From contig NZ_JAUDRZ010000025.1 of the NCBI RefSeq assembly GCF_030380735.1, positions 477,763-541,762 of the forward strand: a stretch of 64,000 bases of DNA, in the 5' to 3' direction. Position numbers and translations under genes: made by a program. The DNA is from Rhizobium sp. S152. GTDB lineage: Bacteria > Pseudomonadota > Alphaproteobacteria > Rhizobiales > Rhizobiaceae. Shown in pieces: positions 43,869 to 52,030 of this stretch; the first letter of the stretch is position 1, and each line of letters begins with the position of its first letter. Under the pieces are notes generated by a model. That model had not been told where the DNA came from, searched no databases, and saw nothing but the letters and a program-made list of their open reading frames with translations.

Positions 43869-43886
43869 GGTTGTCCGCGGACAACC
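43869..43886. other. parS: parS site 2: second centromere palindrome
   Basis: The same 16-base core GTTGTCCGCGGACAAC at 43870-43885, extended one base each side. Its centre is exactly 35 bases from the centre of site 1, so the two tandem sites are identical in the core but differ in flanking symmetry. Confidence 0.85.
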
Positions 43887-44805
43887 CACCAGGAATCGGT
43901 CTCATTGCGCGGGCCTAAGGCCCCTCCCCATCGCATCATCGGGTTGCCACCGACGGCAGTGTGCGTGCAGCCCGTGGAACGGCATCGCCAATTCCTAGAA
44001 AACGACAAGCCGTGCTCTCCGACTGTTTCAAATGGATCGTACTGGAGCCGTGCAAAGCGCGTCTCCATCTAGATGTTATGCCGCCGTTGGCGATCATGCA
44101 TGAAGGGGTGTTTGCGCTACTGCCGCGCCTATCCTCGTTGTACGTGAGCCCTAAGCTGGGATACCCAACCAAATGTTATTCCAGCATCTGTTCGTACGTT
44201 ACCAGAGTCCGCACTTATAGAGCGGCGTCAGCAGAAACGGAACATGGCTCTTGAGCGGGAAGTCGATTACGGATATATTCCCCCATATCCGAGCCGGTTA
44301 ACACGGCTGACCTGATTCCCCTTGAAATCGGGCATATAGCTTGCTCCCGCTAGCGGAAGCTAAGCCCGATCTTCATTCGCTTTTATTCGAAAAAATCATA
44401 AATTTTAGATATTTGCGAGCAGCTTAATTCCGTTTGGATAAGCTACGTATTTGGCATTTCCGTCGTTCGTCTAAGCCGGTCAGACAATGTGGGTTCAGGA
44501 CAGGTGATAAAAGCAACATAGGCTGGCCCCGGATGAGTTGAACAAGCCCCATTTCCGGGCTTAACGCCAAGATCAAGCGACATGGATGACCGCCGCGGCA
44601 AGTTCGAGTGGCCCGTCGTAATCGGCAGATACACCACGACCGATCTCAAAGCCGAAAAAAGGCAGGATAACCGGCGCACTTGTTCTGGGGTGTGTTAGAG
44701 ATTGATGTTGGGCCTTCGATAAAAGGACGCACGGGCCTTTTCCGGATCGACGATGGTTGCGACCCCTTTTTTCCTCAAGAGACGGCCCAGAGTTTGAAAT
44801 GAATT
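43887..44805. other. Gene-poor stretch between repABC and the tautomerase gene
   Basis: About 0.9 kb without a convincing gene. Open frames here (for example 43961-44254 plus and 44443-44679 minus) lack ribosome binding sites, family motifs and rhizobial codon use. Two short hairpins are visible: CGGATAT/ATATCCG at 44270-44276 with 44285-44291, and a GCTTCCGC-type inverted repeat near 44340-44362. The part around 44370-44430 is clearly AT-richer than its neighbours. It may be decayed DNA at the edge of the accessory block; no transposase remnant is recognised. Confidence 0.5.
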
Positions 44806-44825
44806 CCGTCTCTTCGGAGAGACGG
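44806..44825. repeat. Perfect hairpin upstream of the tautomerase gene
   Basis: CCGTCTCT (44806-44813) pairs with AGAGACGG (44818-44825) around TCGG. No T run follows, so it is probably not a terminator. It lies 94 bases upstream of the tautomerase start and may be an RNA structure or an operator. Confidence 0.4.
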
Positions 44826-44918
44826 TCGACCAGAGGCGCCGATGAAGGCAGACGACCGCAGGCTTGGCCGTCGCCAATGTGTTGGTTAGAGTACCGTCGC
44901 CAACATTGGAGAGACGTG

Positions 44919-45104
44919 GTGCCGGAAGTTCATGTGTTTTGCGCGGCAGGTCGATCGCGCGACCAGAAAGTAAGATTGATGAAGAAGATTACGGACGCAG
45001 TAGTCGAGGAGTTCGGCGCAGCTCCGGGAGCGGTGACTGTCCAGATAATTGAGGCTCCTCCCGCTGATAAGATGAAGGGCGGCGTACCTTTCGACGAGCG
45101 TTGA
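44919..45104 (+). CDS. 4-oxalocrotonate tautomerase family enzyme
   Basis: A 61-residue tautomerase. The GTG start at 44919 is followed by Pro, so after Met removal the catalytic Pro1 is N-terminal (PEVHVFCAAGRS), and Arg11, which binds the substrate carboxylate in 4-OT, is in place. The ending DKMKGGVPFDER fits short family members. GGAGAGA precedes the GTG. A longer ATG-started frame from 44757 would bury the proline, so I reject it. Its stop overlaps the TTG start of the next gene. It probably isomerises a small unsaturated keto acid; the pathway is unknown. Confidence 0.85.
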   Translation: MPEVHVFCAAGRSRDQKVRLMKKITDAVVEEFGAAPGAVTVQIIEAPPADKMKGGVPFDER

Positions 45105-45364
45105 TAACGTGTTTCCGGAGACCGGAGAATGATCACCTCCGCGCCGCATTCCTCGATGCACACAAAGCCCATCTTCGCAGCGGCGTCGTGGATGTTGTGA
45201 TGGCAGGCTCGCTGAAGGGCGGACAGGGTGGATCGATGATCGTCGCGAACGTCACTGATCTGCACGAGTTGGCCGCCTTCAACGAGGACGATCCGTTTGT
45301 CCGCGAAGGCATCTATCAACGGTCTGAGATATACGAATGGACGATAACGCTCGACAAGTGGTGA
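45101..45364 (+). CDS. YciI-like protein
   Basis: An 87-residue protein with the YciI-like fold of ferredoxin type: LRAAFLDAHKAHLRSG, VVMAGSLKGGQGGSMIVANVTDLHELAAF and the family ending DPFVREGIYQRSEIYEWTI. The His in the AHLR stretch and the Asp-Pro (DDPFVREGIY) are the conserved family residues. The TTG start at 45101 overlaps the tautomerase stop by four bases, so the two are translationally coupled. YciI proteins are linked to small-molecule dehydrochlorination or isomerisation, but most are uncharacterised. Confidence 0.8.
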   Translation: MITCFRRPENDHLRAAFLDAHKAHLRSGVVDVVMAGSLKGGQGGSMIVANVTDLHELAAFNEDDPFVREGIYQRSEIYEWTITLDKW

Positions 45365-45378
45365 CGCCGTTGCAAGTG

Positions 45379-45914
45379 TCAGCTAGCAGGGGACCACTTC
45401 GCGCCGACGCCCGTCTCATAGTTTAAACTCGTGTGACCAATGTGCTTTGCGAGAAGCGTCGTCGCCGCGTTAACGTCTGCCGACCGGACGGCCACGAGAA
45501 TGGCTTCGTGCTCCTTTAGGGAGTGCATGGCACGTTGCGGTATGCTGGCCAGATAAGTGCGCAGAGCGGCAAGTCTCCCGGAATAGAGTGAGTAGCCCCC
45601 TTCGAGATTCCGCTCTATCGCAAGACGTAGAGCTGAGGTCTCTATGACCGTTCGGAGCCGGTACAGTCCCGTGTCTTGGCAGCGTTCATATCGAAAACCC
45701 GCACGCCAGCGCTCGGCGAAAGCGTAACAAGACCTTGGGTCTGAGGCTTCGAAAACGCCTCCCTGACCGGCGTCGTCGATACGTCCAAACTGGCCGCCAT
45801 CTCACGCTCGGTCAGCCAGGTTCCGAGAGCAAGGTCTCCGTTTATGATCAGCTTCCGAATATGGTCGGCGACCACGGACGTCAGGGATTTTGGCCGCTTG
45901 AAATCGTTCATCAA
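45379..45914 (-). pseudogene. Broken GntR-family (FCD) regulator
   Basis: The first 85 residues are a normal GntR winged helix (SVVADHIRKLIINGDLALG; TEREMAASLDVSTTPVREAF). After VFDMNAAKTR the frame is lost through a one-base deletion near 45655-45665; in the next frame the protein resumes as LYRLRTVIETSALRLAIER, and runs to a stop at 45379 (ending GHTSLNYETGVGAKWSPAS). The FCD domain also lacks about 60 residues in its middle, between AIERNLEGG and the final EHEAIL helix. Both defects point to decay. The ATG at 45914 overlaps the LacI gene stop by four bases, so it once formed part of that transcript. Confidence 0.8.
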
Positions 45915-46948
45915 GTGGTGCTGCGCCTCATAATCTCGAAGCCAACCTCGATCATGCCGTTTTGAGAATGGTCGCCGGCCAGCCTGGCGAGCATCGCCTG
46001 CGCCGCTATGGTTCCGATTGCTCTTCGATCGACACGTACCGTGGTCAGCGGCGGAAAAGTGGATGCCGCGAACTCGAAGTCGCCGAACCCGACTACGGCG
46101 ACGTCTTCGGGAATCCTGCAGCCACGAGAGTGAGCCTCTGCCAGAGCGCCGTGCGCGACTACGTCCGAGCTGCAGAAGACGGCAATCCGACCGCTGCCCT
46201 TGTCCAGCAGCTCTGCCATCGCGCGACGACCGTCGCTGAAAGAAGCTGGCGTATTGGTGGGCGTCGCGGGCAGTTCCACTTCGGCGACGCCATGAAGGCC
46301 TTCGGCAAAACCGCTCCGGCGATCCGTCGCGCGGGGATCGTTGGCGCCGATCTGGGCGTAGCGGTCGTATCCCTTCTGCAAAAGATGGGCGGCGACAAGC
46401 CTTCCGACTGCGGCATGCGAGAAGCCGACCGCGGTGTCGAGCGGACTAGGGGTCGAATCCCAAATTTCGACGATAGGCATTCCCGCCCCCATCAGCATCG
46501 CCCGGCTCTGCTTAAGATGTGAAATACCTGTGAGAATGATACCGTCGGGACGCCGAGCAAGGATGGTCCGGATAAGTTCCAGCTCTCGGCCGGGCTCGTA
46601 TCCCGAAAGCCCGAGGAGCAACTGATAGTCTGATGCTACGAGCTCGGCGTTGAGACCTTCGATAGTCTCCGCGAACATGGTGCTTGCGACGGAAGGGACG
46701 ATGGCGGCGACCAGCTTCGTCTTTTTGGATGCCAGCCCCCCTGCAAGCAGATTGGGTACGTATCCGGTCCGTTCGATAACCTGTCGGACGGCCTCGAGCG
46801 TCTTCGGTTTGACCAGGTCTGGCGTGTTGATTACGCGGGAGACTGTGACGGGAGATACGCCCGAGAGCTTTGCTACGTCTGCAAGTGTGACGGGCCCCGA
46901 AGACCATGTGCCGGCCTGCTTGTCAGTGGTTCGTCGCGCCATCATCAA
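45911..46948 (-). CDS. LacI family transcriptional regulator
   Basis: A 345-residue regulator with an N-terminal LacI helix-turn-helix (VTLADVAKLSGVSPVTVSRVINTPDLVKPKTLEAV as adjoining stretches) and a periplasmic-binding-protein-like sensor domain. The sequence resembles gluconate-type (GntR of E. coli) LacI members. It is divergent from the tctCBA-dehydratase operon and has two LacI-type operator sequences in the 240-base gap. It likely represses that operon until an aldonate or its derivative is present. Confidence 0.92.
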   Translation of the reverse strand: MMMARRTTDKQAGTWSSGPVTLADVAKLSGVSPVTVSRVINTPDLVKPKTLEAVRQVIERTGYVPNLLAGGLASKKTKLVAAIVPSVASTMFAETIEGLNAELVASDYQLLLGLSGYEPGRELELIRTILARRPDGIILTGISHLKQSRAMLMGAGMPIVEIWDSTPSPLDTAVGFSHAAVGRLVAAHLLQKGYDRYAQIGANDPRATDRRSGFAEGLHGVAEVELPATPTNTPASFSDGRRAMAELLDKGSGRIAVFCSSDVVAHGALAEAHSRGCRIPEDVAVVGFGDFEFAASTFPPLTTVRVDRRAIGTIAAQAMLARLAGDHSQNGMIEVGFEIMRRSTT

Positions 46949-46963
46949 CTCCTTTCGTTGAAA

Positions 46964-46978
46964 TGATATACGCTTTCA
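46964..46978. promoter_or_regulatory. LacI-family operator candidate, site 1
   Basis: TGATATACGCTTTCA has an intact right half (ACGCTTTCA) and an imperfect left half. It lies 15 bases upstream of the lacI-type gene start, fitting autorepression. Confidence 0.55.
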
Positions 46979-47104
46979 TTTGTTCGGAAATGCAAGAAGT
47001 TTATCGTTTGTGGCGCACAAAAAAGCACCGTATGCACGCGAATATCTGCGGAACATGCTTATTTTGACTCATCTTCTTGCGTTTTCCAAAATCGGGTCTA
47101 TTAA

Positions 47105-47118
47105 TGGAAGCGCTTTCA
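47105..47118. promoter_or_regulatory. LacI-family operator candidate, site 2
   Basis: TGGAAGCGCTTTCA matches the general LacI-family consensus TGNAANCGNTTNCA with symmetric core AAGCGCTT. It lies 67 bases upstream of the tctC start at 47186, in the promoter zone of the transport/catabolic operon. Confidence 0.75.
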
Positions 47119-47185
47119 TTTCTGCCGGAGGAGGTTTGGCGATTTGAATCGGGGCGGCAGGAGGCCGCGGGAGAGGAGAAGAATC

Positions 47186-48160
47186 ATGAAATTGAGAACT
47201 GGCATACGGCATGCGAGTATTGCGGCCGTCATCGGACTCGCCTCAAGTTCCGCATACGCGGACGCATACCCGGTCAAGACCGTGACGGTGATCGTACCGT
47301 TCGCAGCCGGCGGGAATACGGACACGTTCGCGCGCCTCGTCGCCGAGGAGCTCGACAAGCGTCTTGGACAGCGTTTTATCGTCGAGAATAAGCCGGGGGC
47401 CGGCGGCAACATCGGCCTCGGCGAGCTGTCGAGAGCCAAGCCGGACGGCTATACGATCAGCATGGGAACCGTCAGTTCCAACGCAATCAATCCTACTCTG
47501 TACAAGACCCTGCCTTACGACAAGGACAGGGGCTTTGCGCCGGTCTCGCTAATCGCGACCCTGCCGAACGTCCTCGTCGTCAGCCCGGAGATCAAGGCGA
47601 ACACCGTGCAGGAGCTGGTGGAGCTGCTCAAGAGGGAGCCGGGCAAGCATACCTTCGCTTCATCCGGAGTAGGCACTTCTCAGCATCTCGCAGGTGAGCT
47701 GTTCGCCACCAAGTCCGACGTAAAGATTACTCACGTTCCCTATAAGGGGAGCAGCCAGGCGATCCTCGACGTCGTTGCAGGGCATGTCGACATGGTCTTC
47801 GACAACATTCCGACCGCTGCGCAGCAGGCGAAGGCGGGCAAGGTTCGCGCGCTCGCGGTCACCAGCGCGGAAACTGCACCGCTGCTCCCGGACGTCCCGC
47901 CCATGGCCAAGGTGATCCCCGGCTTCGAGGCCACCTCCTGGCACGGTCTGGTCGCTCCGGCCGGCACTCCGAAGGAGATCGTCGACAAGCTGAGCAAGAA
48001 AGTACAGGAGATCCTCCACGAGCCGGCGATGAAGGCGAAGATCGAAGGAATGGGCGCGACGGCGGTCGGCAACACGCCGGAAGAATTCGCAAAGTTCATC
48101 GACGTAGAGAAGGTCAAGTGGGCGAAGGTGATCGCCGACGCGAAGGTGCCTCAGCAGTAA
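47186..48160 (+). CDS. tctC: Tripartite tricarboxylate transporter substrate-binding protein
   Basis: A 324-residue periplasmic receptor of the TctC (Bug) family. Signal peptide MKLRTGIRHASIAAVIGLAS, cut near AYA-DAYP. Family motifs: YPVKTVTVIVPFAAGGNTDTFARLV, VENKPGAGGNIG, HVPYKGSSQAILDVVAGHVD and VAPAGTPKEIV. Such receptors bind carboxylates, including sugar acids. Start ATG at 47186 after GGAGAGGAGAAG. It leads tctC-tctB-tctA-dehydratase-DapA, under the LacI operator. Confidence 0.93.
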   Translation: MKLRTGIRHASIAAVIGLASSSAYADAYPVKTVTVIVPFAAGGNTDTFARLVAEELDKRLGQRFIVENKPGAGGNIGLGELSRAKPDGYTISMGTVSSNAINPTLYKTLPYDKDRGFAPVSLIATLPNVLVVSPEIKANTVQELVELLKREPGKHTFASSGVGTSQHLAGELFATKSDVKITHVPYKGSSQAILDVVAGHVDMVFDNIPTAAQQAKAGKVRALAVTSAETAPLLPDVPPMAKVIPGFEATSWHGLVAPAGTPKEIVDKLSKKVQEILHEPAMKAKIEGMGATAVGNTPEEFAKFIDVEKVKWAKVIADAKVPQQ

Positions 48161-48219
48161 GCCCGACGGCCGGCCCCGCAGTCGGGCCGGCCTCCACGTT
48201 TTCCTTGAGAGCAAAGCGC

Positions 48220-48693
48220 ATGTTCAACATCAAAAACAGCCAGGACTTCGTCGGCGGCCTGACAATGATCGTCGCCGGAGCGCTATTCATCTGGTTCGGA
48301 TGGGATCTCGAATTCGGCACTTCATTCCAGATGGGGCCGGGATACTTTCCGATCGCCCTGAGCATCATCCTCATCCTTATCGGCGTCGGAATGCTTGGAC
48401 AGTCCGTCGTCATGTCCAACGATTTTGACGAAGAGGCGTCCGCACCGAACTGGAAGGCCTGCGTCCTCGTCGTTCTAGGACCCGTCTTCTTCGGTCTCGC
48501 ACTCTTCGGTCTCGGGCTCGCTCCGACGGTTTTCATCATGACGGTCGTCGTGGCCACCGCAAGTCGCTATGCTCGCTGGACCCACTCCATTGCCCTTGGA
48601 CTTTTCCTCGCGCTCTGTTCGGTCGTGCTCTTCACCCGGCTGTTGTCGCTTCCCATTGACGCGTTCGGACCTTGGATCCCCTTCTCTTCGTGA
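48220..48693 (+). CDS. tctB: Tripartite tricarboxylate transporter small membrane subunit
   Basis: A 157-residue TctB-family protein with four predicted membrane spans (GGLTMIVAGALFIWFGWDLE, YFPIALSIILILIGVGMLG, VLVVLGPVFFGLALFGLGL and a C-terminal LGLFLALCSVVLFTRLL). FGTSFQMGPGYFP is the family loop. Start ATG at 48220; the longer frame overlaps tctC. It pairs with TctA. Confidence 0.9.
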   Translation: MFNIKNSQDFVGGLTMIVAGALFIWFGWDLEFGTSFQMGPGYFPIALSIILILIGVGMLGQSVVMSNDFDEEASAPNWKACVLVVLGPVFFGLALFGLGLAPTVFIMTVVVATASRYARWTHSIALGLFLALCSVVLFTRLLSLPIDAFGPWIPFSS

Positions 48694-48729
48694 GGCCGGT
48701 CTGAACGGCGCTTCCAGTCAGGATTGACC

Positions 48730-50229
48730 ATGCAATTATTCTCGGACTTGTGGCTGGGCGCCACCACGGCGTTCCTGCCCTACAATCTTCTCTATTGTTT
48801 CATCGGCTGTCTGCTCGGGACAGCGATTGGCGTCCTGCCGGGACTTGGGCCGACCGCCACGATCGCGATGCTCCTGCCGATCACCTTCGGTCTGCCGCCG
48901 GAGTCCGCGTTGATCATGCTCGCCGGGATTTTCTATGGCGCGCAATACGGCGGCTCTACAACTGCCATCCTGATCAACCTTCCGGGCGAGAGCTCTTCGG
49001 TGGTAACCGCCATCGATGGCTACCAGATGGCGCGACAGGGAAGGGCGGGTGCCGCACTTGCGACCGCCGCGTTAGGATCGTTCTTCGCGGGAACCGTGGC
49101 GACCGTTCTTCTCGCAGTTGCTGCGCCGCCGCTCGCGGCCATAGCGCTGAACTTCGGACCGGCGGAGTATTTTTCGCTAATGGTGCTGGGGCTTGTGGCT
49201 TCGGTTGCGCTCGCCAGCGGTTCGCTTCTGAAGGCGTTCGCCATGATCGTGCTCGGGCTCCTGCTCGGTGCCGTTGGGACGGACGTCGAGAGCGGAATCG
49301 GCCGCTACACTTTCGAAGTCCCGGAACTCTTCGACGGGTTGAACTTCGTCGCGGTCAGCATGGGCATCTTCGGCATTTGCGAAATCCTGCGCAATCTCGA
49401 AGGCGAGCACGAGCGGTCTGTGGGCGTAAAGCGCGTGACCGGCCTTATGCTGAGCAAGGAAGATTTCAAGCGGGCTATCGGCCCGGTCCTCAGAGGCACG
49501 GCTCTCGGATCTGTCCTTGGCGTTCTGCCAGGCGGCGGCGCGATGCTGGCATCGTTCGCTTCCTACGCCGTCGAGAAGCGAATCTCGCCGAACAAGGCGG
49601 AGTTCGGCAAGGGCGCGATCGAAGGCGTCGCAGCGCCGGAGTCGGCGAACAATGCAGGAGCGCAAACCTCCTTCATCCCGATGCTAACCCTGGGCATTCC
49701 GGGCAATCCGGTCATGGCCCTCATGGTGGGCGCGATGATCATCCAGGGCATTACTCCAGGTCCCAACGTCATCTCCGAGCAGCCCGCGCTCTTCTGGGGC
49801 ATGATCGTCTCGATGTGGGCCGGCAACCTGATGCTCGTCATCCTTAACCTACCTCTGATCGGTCTATGGGTGCGGATGCTCGCGATCCCCTACCACATCC
49901 TCTTTCCTGCGATCATCGCGCTTTGCTGCATCGGGGCATACAGCATCAACAATAGCGTCTTCGACGTCTACGTGATGGCCGGCTTCAGCGTCGTCGGCTT
50001 CGCCTTGAGCAAGATGAGGTTCGAACCCGCGCCTCTGCTCCTCGGCTTCATCCTGGGCCCGATGCTCGAAGAGAACCTTCGCAGGGCCATGCTGATCAGT
50101 CATGGCGATCCCTCCGTCTTCGTCCGCAGCCCGCTCAGCCTCGGCCTCCTGCTGGTCGCCGTCGCCGTTCTCGGCCTCGTCCTGTCCCCCAGCATCAGCA
50201 GGAAGCGCGAAGAGGCATTCACCGAGTAG
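48730..50229 (+). CDS. tctA: Tripartite tricarboxylate transporter large membrane subunit
   Basis: A 499-residue membrane protein with about 11-12 spans. The two TctA signature stretches are seen: IGVLPGLGPTATIAMLLPIT near residues 35-55 and the inverted-repeat counterpart LGVLPGGGAMLASFASYAVEKR, followed by GAIEGVAAPESANNAGAQTSFIPMLTLGIPGN. ATG at 48730 after AGGA; a TTG two codons earlier is the alternative. It forms the secondary transporter with TctB and TctC. Confidence 0.93.
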   Translation: MQLFSDLWLGATTAFLPYNLLYCFIGCLLGTAIGVLPGLGPTATIAMLLPITFGLPPESALIMLAGIFYGAQYGGSTTAILINLPGESSSVVTAIDGYQMARQGRAGAALATAALGSFFAGTVATVLLAVAAPPLAAIALNFGPAEYFSLMVLGLVASVALASGSLLKAFAMIVLGLLLGAVGTDVESGIGRYTFEVPELFDGLNFVAVSMGIFGICEILRNLEGEHERSVGVKRVTGLMLSKEDFKRAIGPVLRGTALGSVLGVLPGGGAMLASFASYAVEKRISPNKAEFGKGAIEGVAAPESANNAGAQTSFIPMLTLGIPGNPVMALMVGAMIIQGITPGPNVISEQPALFWGMIVSMWAGNLMLVILNLPLIGLWVRMLAIPYHILFPAIIALCCIGAYSINNSVFDVYVMAGFSVVGFALSKMRFEPAPLLLGFILGPMLEENLRRAMLISHGDPSVFVRSPLSLGLLLVAVAVLGLVLSPSISRKREEAFTE

Positions 50230-50273
50230 AGGTTTCCCCGACCGCTACCCGATTTCACAAGAGAGACCACAGC

Positions 50274-52013
50274 ATGACAGACACGAGAAAGAAACCCGAC
50301 GAATTGAGAAGCGCTCGGTGGTTCGGGCCAGACGACCTCAGAAGTTTCGGTCACCGCTCTCGCATGATGCAGATGGGCTATTCGGCCGAGGACTATATCG
50401 GCAAGCCCATAATCGGCATCTTGAACACTTGGTCGGACCTCAATCCCTGCCACCAGCACTTCAAGGACCGCGTCCACGACGTCAAACGAGGCGTCGCGCA
50501 GGCGGGTGGGTTCGCAGTGGAACTGCCTTCCATCTCCGTGGACGAGACTTTTACCAAGCCAACCTCGATGCTGTACCGCAATCTTCTTGCGATGGAAACG
50601 GAGGAGCAGATCCGGTGTCATCCGCTCGACGGCGTCGTCCTGATGGGCGGCTGCGACAAGTCGACACCGGCTCTCGTCATGGGCGCTCTCACAGCCGGCA
50701 TCCCGATGATCTACCTCCCGGCCGGTCCCATGCTACGCGGACACTACGCCGGTAAGATCCTCGGTTCCGGCTCCGACGCCTGGAAATACTGGGATGAGCG
50801 GCGCGCCGGCAACATCTCCGACACGGAGTGGCTCGGCATCGAAGGTGGCATCGCGCGTTCCTATGGCACCTGCATGACCATGGGGACGGCTTCGACCATG
50901 ACCGCGATCGCCGATGCAATGGGTCTGACTATGCCCGGGGCTTCGAGCATCCCGGCAGCGGACTCCGGGCACACGCGGATGTCTGCGGATTGCGGACGTC
51001 GTATCGTTGACATGGTCTGGGAAGACCTCGTTCCTTCGAAGATCGTCACGGAAGCGTCCATCCGCAACGCCGCCGTCGTCGCGATGGCCACCGGCTGTTC
51101 CACGAACGCCGTGATCCACTTGCTTGCAATGGCGCGGCGGGCAGGCATCGAACTCGACCTTGACGATCTCGACGCTCTTGGACGCACGACCCCGCTAATC
51201 GCCAACGTCCGTCCGTCTGGCAAGGACTATCTGATGGAGGACTTCTTCTATGCGGGCGGTCTTCGCGCGCTGATGCTGCAACTCGAGGACAAGCTCGACA
51301 GGTCCGCGCTAACGGTTACCGGCAAGACCCTCGGCGAAACGCTCGAGGGCGCGGCCGTATACAACGACGACGTCATCCGTCCGCTGTCGAACCCGGTCTA
51401 TCCCGAAGGGTCTCTGGCGGTGCTGCGAGGCAACCTGTGCCCCGATGGCGCCGTCATCAAACCCGCCGCCTGCGATCCGAAGTACTGGGAGCATCAGGGC
51501 CCGGCGCTGGTCTTCGACAGCTATCCGGAGATGAAGAAGGCCATCGACGACGAGAACCTCGAAGTTACGCCGGACACTGTGCTGGTGCTTCGGAATGCAG
51601 GTCCCCAGGGCGGCCCCGGCATGCCGGAATGGGGCATGCTTCCCATTCCGAAGGCGTTGATCAAGCAGGGCCACCGCGACATGCTTCGCATTTCCGACGC
51701 CCGCATGTCCGGAACGTCCTACGGCGCATGCGTGCTGCACGTCGCCCCTGAAAGCTATGTCGGCGGGCCGCTGGCTTTGCTCCGCACGGGAGACATCGTG
51801 AAGATGGACTTGCCCAACCGCCGCTTGGACATGGTGGTTTCCGACGAGGAATTGCAGGCTCGACGCGCAGCGCTTCCCGCTCCGGAGCCAAAATTCGGTC
51901 GCGGCTACGGTTGGATGTTCTCCAAGCACGTCATGCAGGCCGACAAGGGCTGCGACTTCGACTACCTCGAGCGGTCGCTCGGCCCCGGCGCGGGCGAGCC
52001 CGAAATCTTTTGA
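50274..52013 (+). CDS. IlvD/Edd family sugar-acid dehydratase, L-arabinonate dehydratase type
   Basis: A 579-residue iron-sulfur dehydratase that removes water from an aldonic acid to give a 2-keto-3-deoxy acid. The [2Fe-2S] cysteines are Cys59 (NPCHQHF), Cys127 (GGCDKSTPA) and Cys200 (GTCMTMG); the catalytic serine is Ser479 in DARMSGTSYG. Length and cysteine positions agree with the L-arabinonate dehydratase studied from R. leguminosarum, which also accepts D-fuconate and D-galactonate. Downstream are a DapA-family dehydratase and a ketoglutarate-semialdehyde dehydrogenase fragment, the next steps of the non-phosphorylative pathway. Branched-chain amino acid synthesis is unlikely in this context. 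Confidence 0.9.
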   Translation: MTDTRKKPDELRSARWFGPDDLRSFGHRSRMMQMGYSAEDYIGKPIIGILNTWSDLNPCHQHFKDRVHDVKRGVAQAGGFAVELPSISVDETFTKPTSMLYRNLLAMETEEQIRCHPLDGVVLMGGCDKSTPALVMGALTAGIPMIYLPAGPMLRGHYAGKILGSGSDAWKYWDERRAGNISDTEWLGIEGGIARSYGTCMTMGTASTMTAIADAMGLTMPGASSIPAADSGHTRMSADCGRRIVDMVWEDLVPSKIVTEASIRNAAVVAMATGCSTNAVIHLLAMARRAGIELDLDDLDALGRTTPLIANVRPSGKDYLMEDFFYAGGLRALMLQLEDKLDRSALTVTGKTLGETLEGAAVYNDDVIRPLSNPVYPEGSLAVLRGNLCPDGAVIKPAACDPKYWEHQGPALVFDSYPEMKKAIDDENLEVTPDTVLVLRNAGPQGGPGMPEWGMLPIPKALIKQGHRDMLRISDARMSGTSYGACVLHVAPESYVGGPLALLRTGDIVKMDLPNRRLDMVVSDEELQARRAALPAPEPKFGRGYGWMFSKHVMQADKGCDFDYLERSLGPGAGEPEIF

Positions 52014-52030
52014 ATACGAAAGGAACATTC

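Noticed and set aside
44695..44877. Minus-strand 60-residue ORF next to the tautomerase
   Set aside because: No ribosome binding site, no recognised motif, overlaps a hairpin.
44757..45104. Longer 115-residue start for the tautomerase
   Set aside because: The catalytic proline must be N-terminal; the GTG at 44919 gives this and has a ribosome binding site.
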